From Nostoc sp. NMS2 (GTDB taxonomy: Bacteria > Cyanobacteriota > Cyanobacteriia > Cyanobacteriales > Nostocaceae), in contig NZ_JABXKH010000042.1 in the NCBI RefSeq assembly GCF_017115105.1, positions 165,644 through 229,643 on the forward strand: 64,000 nt of DNA, read 5' to 3'. The notes beneath the pieces were generated by a model. It searched no databases. It had not been told where the DNA came from and worked only from the letters and a program-made list of their open reading frames with translations. Of this stretch, positions 59,484 to 64,000 are shown one piece after another. The translations under genes and the position numbers were made by a program. Every line of letters starts with the position of its first letter. The first letter of the stretch is position 1.

Positions 59484-60221
59484 TTACCTAATATTGCCAG
59501 CTATTTTTTTGATTAGCAACTCCCATTTTTTATTCGTATTTTCCACAAAATTATAGAATAAACCTATTATTACAAACATGAAAAATCCACCTAGTAATAC
59601 CAGAAAAGAATTCATAAACTCTGCTCTAAAAAATAATACTAAAGAAGCAATCAGTATTATTAAAGTAACTATTAATAATAGGTAATTTATACCAGTTAAA
59701 AATGCTGTAATCATATTTTTAACAACTATTTTTTTATATAAAAACTTCATCAATCTAGAATCTGTAAATGATTTGTGAGCTACATCTTTGATATTCTCAA
59801 TATAAAATATAGTAGGCTCAATTTTTTTCTGTAAAGAAACACATTTTTGGCGTATGCTTTTTATTTTATCTTCCTTATGATTATAATTATTTGCGGCTTC
59901 TCCTGCTAAATCTAACCCCAATCCAGAGACAGTTCCTCCGAATAGGGCTAATAAACCTCCAGCAATACCAGCAATTATGGAAAAATCATTTTTTTCTACT
60001 TCAGTCGCTCTAATTATTTCATTGATTTTTATTTTTATTTCTTCCAGTTTAGATTGATAGTTATTAATTGACTTTAATTGTTTTCTCATAAGCTGCTCAT
60101 TACCAAAATCAACTTTAATATCAGCAGATATTTTGTCGATTTCAGTTTCTAGATTGTATAGAACACTATCTATGTTATCCATTATTTTTGAATAAATTAA
60201 TGAAAGTATCTTAACCTTCAT
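59484..60221 (-). CDS. Membrane protein between the two Uma2 copies
   Basis: 245 aa from ATG 60219-60221, which has GGGA about 7 nt upstream; readings to 60254 begin with TTG. A coiled-coil N-terminus (~20-80, LYNLETEIDKISADI), then hydrophobic segments: IIAGIAGGLLALFGGTVSGL, GINYLLLIVTLIILIASLVL and FLVLLGGFFMFVIIGLFYNF. A/T-rich compared with the neighbours, suggesting recent arrival. No family I know. Opposite strand to both Uma2 genes. Confidence 0.6.
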   Translation of the reverse strand: MKVKILSLIYSKIMDNIDSVLYNLETEIDKISADIKVDFGNEQLMRKQLKSINNYQSKLEEIKIKINEIIRATEVEKNDFSIIAGIAGGLLALFGGTVSGLGLDLAGEAANNYNHKEDKIKSIRQKCVSLQKKIEPTIFYIENIKDVAHKSFTDSRLMKFLYKKIVVKNMITAFLTGINYLLLIVTLIILIASLVLFFRAEFMNSFLVLLGGFFMFVIIGLFYNFVENTNKKWELLIKKIAGNIR

Positions 60222-60548
60222 ATATGTTTCCCAAAAAATTACTCTGATTAACAAAGATATTTAATAAATTTTGCACCTGACTATTAACGGTAAGTTCTCA
60301 ATCCACAACAGGCGATCGCATTATTTTTGAGGTTTTCTGAAAGACGATCGCTTACAATGCAATCATAGAATCAGCGATCGCTTTTGGGAATGTGGAGAGG
60401 TGCGTTAGCGTAACTCACCGTAGGTATCGCCTATAGTGGTATCGTGTGTGTTATGTATAACTAGAAGCAAAAAAATGGATGAAGGGGATAGAACAATCTG
60501 TAGGCTAGGCATCTTTCCTGACTTAATCTTTCAATCTGGAATATCATC
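60222..60548. other. Intergenic region before second Uma2 gene
   Basis: 327 bp with several HIP1-type GCGATCGC or GACGATCGC sites and no gene. Confidence 0.55.
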
Positions 60549-61124
60549 ATGAATGCTTTAACCGTTAACCTTCAATCAGTATTGGAACTGACAGATGAGC
60601 AGTTTTTTAATCTATGTCAGGCAAACCGTGACTTGAGGTTTGAACGCACTGCAACTGGAGAACTAATTATCATGCCACCAACCGGGGGAGAAACTGGAAA
60701 TCGTAATGGTAGACTAAATCAACAATTATTTAATTGGTCAGATACCGATGGTACTGGCATCGCTTTTGATTCTTCTACTTGTTTTAAATTACCTAATGGT
60801 GCAGATCGTTCACCTGATGCTTCTTGGATAAAGTTAGAACGATGGGATGCTTTAACTGAAGAAGAAAAACAAAAGTTTCCCCCCATTTCTCCTGATTTTG
60901 TGATTGAGTTACTTTCGCCAAGTGATAGTTTGAAAGTTGCTCAGGAAAAGATGAGGGAATACATAGATAATGGTGTGCGCTTGGGTTGGTTAATTAATCG
61001 TAAATCGCGGCAAGTGGAGATTTATCGACAAGGGAAAGAGGTTGAGGTGTTGGAATCGCCTGTTACCTTGTCAGGGGAAGATGTGTTAAATGGCTTTGTG
61101 TTAAATTTTGGACTAGTGTGGTAA
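60549..61124 (+). CDS. Uma2 family (PD-(D/E)XK) endonuclease, second copy
   Basis: 191 aa, the same length as the copy at 58882. Motifs conserved: IIMPPTGGETGNRNGRLNQQ, FDSSTCFKLPNGADRSPDAS, SPDFVIELLSPSDSLKVAQE and the GVRLGWLINRKSRQVEIYR end. The middle (~65-125) differs between copies, while the ends agree closely, which suggests gene conversion or recombination. Function not shown. Confidence 0.9.
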   Translation: MNALTVNLQSVLELTDEQFFNLCQANRDLRFERTATGELIIMPPTGGETGNRNGRLNQQLFNWSDTDGTGIAFDSSTCFKLPNGADRSPDASWIKLERWDALTEEEKQKFPPISPDFVIELLSPSDSLKVAQEKMREYIDNGVRLGWLINRKSRQVEIYRQGKEVEVLESPVTLSGEDVLNGFVLNFGLVW

Positions 61125-61182
61125 GAGAATGAAGGTATCCATTGTCAAATAATTTATGTAGGTTAGGAAGATCAAAATTGAA

Positions 61183-61545
61183 ATGATTCAAACATTTCAA
61201 AATAAAGCATTAGAAAATTTATTTAGAGAAAATTTTAATAAAGGAGTTCTTGCAAACTTAGAAAAGAAAATTAGAATCAGACTTGAAGTTATAGACTCAG
61301 CGTTAATTGTAGAAGATATTAGATTACCGGGTTATGATTTACATGAATTAAAAGGAGATAGGAAAGGAACTTGGTCAATTAAGGTATCAGGAAACTGGCG
61401 TATAACTGCAGCAGGGCTAAATGTGCCTACAGCACCCTGTGCTATTAGTACCTTTAAAAATTACGAATTACGAACTTGTACTGAGCGACTTGTGCCGAGC
61501 GAAGTCGAGGTAAGTCGAAGTATTACGAATTACGAATTATTTTGA
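61183..61545 (+). pseudogene. HigB/RelE-type toxin, C-terminally replaced by repeat sequence
   Basis: The first ~72 residues follow the HigB toxin pattern: MIQTFQNKALENLFRENFNKG, IRLPGYDLHELKGDRKGTW and IKVSGNWRIT. At that point, where family members continue into their final strand, the frame runs into non-homologous sequence (AAGLNVPTAPCAIST), then a dispersed repeat of the GAGCGAAGTCGAGG type. The conserved C-terminal part is absent and no higA gene follows. Likely inactive. Confidence 0.75.
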
Positions 61546-61593
61546 CGCGCTACTATATCCCCTATTGCCTTCGTGCAATGTATGTGAGGAGTA

Positions 61594-62727
61594 GTGCAGG
61601 TTAAACAGATGACAGAAGAATTTAATACACAACGTGCAGATAATTTGATTGCGATCGCAGATCAATTCGCCCAACCGGGAAAGGTTACAGGCGTTAAAGC
61701 CTTTGGAAGTGGTAATATCAATGACACCTTCTTAGTCACTCTAGATTCCTCAAAAGAACAACATTTTGTCCTGCAACGTATCAACACGCTGGTGTTTCGT
61801 CAGCCAAAACTGATTATGCAGAATATGCGTATCTTCACTGAGCATGTTCATAAACGGTTACAGCATATCCCTCTCAATCGTCGCTGGGAAGTACCGCGCG
61901 TACTATTAACTCAGGATGCTCAAGACCATTGTCAGGATGCAGACGGCTCTTTTTGGCGGGCGATTAGCTTTATTGAAGGCTCCCAGTCTTTTGATACTAT
62001 GCGCGATCGCTCACAAGCGAAAGAAATCGGTTATGCCTTGGGGATGTTCCACAACCTAATCAGCGATTTGCCAGCAGAAAAACTCGCTGACACTCTTCAA
62101 GGATTCCATATTACACCGCTTTACCTCCAGGATTACGAAAAGGTGTTGGCGAAAACTATTGCGCATCGATCTTCAGAAGTTAATTATTGCTTACAGTTTG
62201 TTAGCGAGCGCCAAGCCTTTGCACATATCCTAGAAAATGCCAAAGCTGAGGGCAAACTACCTCTGCGTCTGATGCACGGCGATCCAAAAATCAATAACGT
62301 TATGTTCGACACTGTTACCCAGCAAGCCGTCAGCGTCATCGACCTCGACACCGTTAAACCGGGTCTAGTACATTACGATATTGGCGATTGTTTGCGATCT
62401 GGCTGCAATCAGGCTGGAGAAGAAATCGAAAATTGGAAAAGTGTTCATTTCGATACCGACCTCTGTCAAGGAATCTTACAAGGCTATCTCTCTGTAGCAA
62501 AGGCGTTTCTTACCGATAATGACTATGCGTACATATATGATGCCATCCGTCTAATTGCCTTTGAATTAGGATTGAGATTTTTTGCTGATTATTTAGCTGG
62601 AAATGTCTACTTTAAAGTTAAGTACCCAGAACATAACTTGGCAAGAGCGATCGTGCAGTTTAAGCTCACCGAAAGTATTGAATCTCAAGAAACGCAGATT
62701 CGTAACATTATCAAAGATATGAAATGA
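61594..62727 (+). CDS. APH-fold phosphotransferase, N-acetylhexosamine-kinase-like
   Basis: 377 aa. The aminoglycoside-phosphotransferase-fold motifs are clear: FGSGNINDTFLVTL, LRLMHGDPKINNVMFD (catalytic Asp and Asn) and SVIDLDTVKPGLVHYDIGDC (metal Asp). It resembles sugar-phosphorylating members such as N-acetylhexosamine kinases rather than antibiotic enzymes, but this is a resemblance only. GTG 61594 has GAGGAG just upstream; ATG 61609 is the alternative. Overlaps the next gene as ATGA, so they are translationally coupled. Confidence 0.8.
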   Translation: MQVKQMTEEFNTQRADNLIAIADQFAQPGKVTGVKAFGSGNINDTFLVTLDSSKEQHFVLQRINTLVFRQPKLIMQNMRIFTEHVHKRLQHIPLNRRWEVPRVLLTQDAQDHCQDADGSFWRAISFIEGSQSFDTMRDRSQAKEIGYALGMFHNLISDLPAEKLADTLQGFHITPLYLQDYEKVLAKTIAHRSSEVNYCLQFVSERQAFAHILENAKAEGKLPLRLMHGDPKINNVMFDTVTQQAVSVIDLDTVKPGLVHYDIGDCLRSGCNQAGEEIENWKSVHFDTDLCQGILQGYLSVAKAFLTDNDYAYIYDAIRLIAFELGLRFFADYLAGNVYFKVKYPEHNLARAIVQFKLTESIESQETQIRNIIKDMK

Positions 62728-63263
62728 ACTACCAGACATTTTCCCTACAACCCTTCCCTTCTCATAAATCGCTGCCTAATTTGAAAATTGCAGGCAATAT
62801 CAGCCGAAATGATAATCAATTTGCCATCCGCTATATGCTTGAAGGCGATTTAAAAGAAATTGCGATTGCCCTGCCATCAAACACACTTTCACGCAAGCAT
62901 GAATTGTGGAAAGACACCTGCTTCGAGTTCTTCCTTGGCATCAAAAATTCTCAACAGTATTGGGAATTCAACCTCTCCCCAACTGGACACTGGAATGTCT
63001 ATCGTCTTGATGGGTATCGTCAAGGAATCCAAGAGGAAACAGCTTTTGAAAATCTCCCGTTTAATGTTCAAAATCAAGCTGATAGTTTAGCACTAGCTTT
63101 AAATGTTGATTTAGATAAAATTATTTTTGTGGAGCAACCAATTGAAGTTGCCATTACTACCGTTATTAAAGATAGATATGGTGAAGTGACTTACTGGGCG
63201 TTAACTCATCAAGGCACAGAGGCTGACTTTCATCTGCGAGACAGTTTTATCGTTGAGTTGTAA
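62724..63263 (+). CDS. DOMON-like domain protein coupled to the kinase
   Basis: 179 aa. Beta-sandwich of the DOMON-like type: FAIRYMLEGDLKEIAI, LWKDTCFEFFLGIKNSQQYWEF, NLSPTGHWNVYRLDGYRQG. ATG overlaps the stop of the upstream gene (62724-62727). DOMON-like proteins often bind sugars or heme; ligand unknown here. No signal peptide. Confidence 0.8.
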   Translation: MNYQTFSLQPFPSHKSLPNLKIAGNISRNDNQFAIRYMLEGDLKEIAIALPSNTLSRKHELWKDTCFEFFLGIKNSQQYWEFNLSPTGHWNVYRLDGYRQGIQEETAFENLPFNVQNQADSLALALNVDLDKIIFVEQPIEVAITTVIKDRYGEVTYWALTHQGTEADFHLRDSFIVEL

Positions 63264-63556
63264 ATATAGCGGTTCCCAGTTGAGTGAGGTACAAAAACCC
63301 CACCCCCAACCCCCTCCCCGCTCTTCGATAGGGGGCTATGAAGTACCTCATTTAATTAGAAAAAGCTATATTAGGAGTCTTATTTGATATTTGAATAGTG
63401 AGGAAATCAAAGGTAGTGTGTCTAATAAACGTCGGTATTGGGTTAAGGAATGGATAATCCAAATAAGGAATGATCTTAATCGGATTGCGAGGTATCGCTG
63501 TACACCGATTTTACTTCCCTTAAATAATACTATCTATCGCAACTTGGTATTAAAAA

Positions 63557-63592
63557 ATAAAGCGCCCTCCCGAATTTGGAGAGCGCTTTATT
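63557..63592 (-). terminator. Hairpin terminator for the psbA side
   Basis: AATAAAGCGC (63557-63566) pairs with GCGCTTTATT (63583-63592), with inner CTCC/GGAG pairing. On the minus strand it is followed by a T-rich run (TTTATTTTTTA), as in a rho-independent terminator for psbA. Confidence 0.65.
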
Positions 63593-63593
63593 A

Positions 63594-63884
63594 TTCAGTT
63601 AAACCACGTCTATCTTGAAACCTGTAGTTCAACTCTAATGAATAAGGATTTGCCCTCATCCCCCAACCTATCTCCCATACAGCACTTCCGGCAGCTATGA
63701 GGTACATCCTAAAAGCTGAAAGCAATGATAGGAGAGGGGCAAGGAGAAAACTATATTGCATAATAGCCGGAAGCGCTGTATCTGGGATTCGGGGAGCTAG
63801 AATTTCAAAATTCCTCTCCCAGATATGGGAGAGGGATTTAGGATGAGGGCGAAAACTACGGTTCTCAGCTTAGATGAAGTTTAA
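63594..63884. repeat. Dispersed repeat copy B, with a nested insertion
   Basis: It matches copy A (27967-28156) throughout, except for a 101-bp interruption (99-bp element plus TA). Non-coding, in the psbA 3' region. Confidence 0.88.
63680..63778. mobile_element. 99-bp MITE-like insertion with TA target duplication
   Basis: Terminal inverted repeats CAGCACTTCCGGC (left) and GCCGGAAGCGCTG (right) differ at one position. The element is flanked by TA at 63678-63679 and 63779-63780, while the empty copy A has a single TA at that point. Size and TA duplication fit a non-autonomous IS630/Tc1-mariner-type element. It has no ORF. Confidence 0.85.
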
Positions 63885-63903
63885 TTCAGTTAATGTTAGA
63901 GAA

Positions 63904-64000
63904 CTAACCGTTGATAGCAGGAGCAGTAAGAGCAACAGGAGCAACATCACCAGCAGCCAAATCTAGAGGGAAGTTGTGAGCATTGCGCTCGTGCATTACT
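63904..64000 (-). CDS. psbA: Photosystem II D1 protein, 3' end
   Basis: Only the last 31 codons and the stop are in the window (minus strand, 5' end beyond 64000). [15 protein letters not shown] then [16 protein letters not shown] is the D1 C-terminus. Processing after Ala of DLA would remove a 16-residue extension, the length usual in cyanobacteria. D1 is the core subunit of PSII. Confidence 0.97.
   Translation of the reverse strand, partial: VMHERNAHNFPLDLAAGDVAPVALTAPAING

Noticed and set aside
63391..63618. 75-codon plus-strand frame near the psbA 3' region
   Set aside because: It runs through the terminator hairpin and into the dispersed repeat; no family features.

Overview
The window looks like chromosomal DNA of a filamentous, heterocyst-forming cyanobacterium of the Nostoc/Anabaena group. 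The evidence is dense HIP1 sites (GCGATCGC), moderate GC content, many short tandem heptamer-like arrays (STRR type), and marker genes: chlH, psbA, sqdB/sqdX, a phytochrome, an Omp85 outer-membrane assembly gene beside an lpx cluster, and a GAF-GAF-PAS adenylate cyclase whose specificity residues fall at Lys646 and Thr721, as in Anabaena CyaB1. I saw no tRNA, rRNA, CRISPR array or transposase gene.

Layout. 1-9.9 kb: end of a phosphodiester glycosidase gene, a large hybrid histidine kinase, a convergent bacteriophytochrome/response-regulator pair, and xseA-xseB. 9.9-13 kb: a small accessory patch with a VapBC-like pair (toxin gene broken by one stop codon) and a ParB/DGQHR-like protein with an HNH domain. 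13-19.4 kb: recA with a LexA-like box, an FHA protein, a pentapeptide-repeat Ser/Thr kinase and a squalene/phytoene synthase. 19.4-25.6 kb: a beta-helix/RTX protein with three almost identical 345-bp repeats, rtcA, and repeat-rich spacers. 25.6-28 kb: a calmodulin-like four-EF-hand module joined to an ERV/ALR-type sulfhydryl oxidase domain, the most unusual gene here. 28.3-31.3 kb: sqdB-DUF4291-sqdX, a sulfolipid operon. 31.4-43 kb: cyaB1, purC, omp85, lpxC, fabZ, lpxA, lpxB. 43-48.8 kb: a solo C5 cytosine methyltransferase, a Tat-type aldo/keto reductase, an orphan HicB, two tandem paralogs with a shared N-terminal domain, and endonuclease V. 48.9-54.3 kb: two FHA genes (one fused to a flavoprotein), an HTH/DUF2283 pair and two membrane-protein genes. 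54.8-64 kb: chlH, a Uma2 pair bracketing a membrane-protein gene, a HigB toxin relic, an APH-type kinase/DOMON pair, and the 3' end of psbA.

How the genes work together. Outer-membrane biogenesis (Omp85 plus lipid A synthesis), photosynthetic membranes (sulfolipid synthesis, Mg-chelatase, D1) and signalling (phytochrome, hybrid kinase, cAMP, Ser/Thr kinase, FHA readers) are the core themes. Between them lie dispersed repeats, some of which have run into genes: they supply the C-terminus of LpxC, a stretch inside Omp85, and the truncated end of a HigB toxin. One repeat next to psbA carries a 99-bp MITE-like insertion with a TA duplication, and an empty copy of the same repeat lies 35 kb away in the window. 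All functional calls come from reading the sequence and remembered family motifs; no searches were run.
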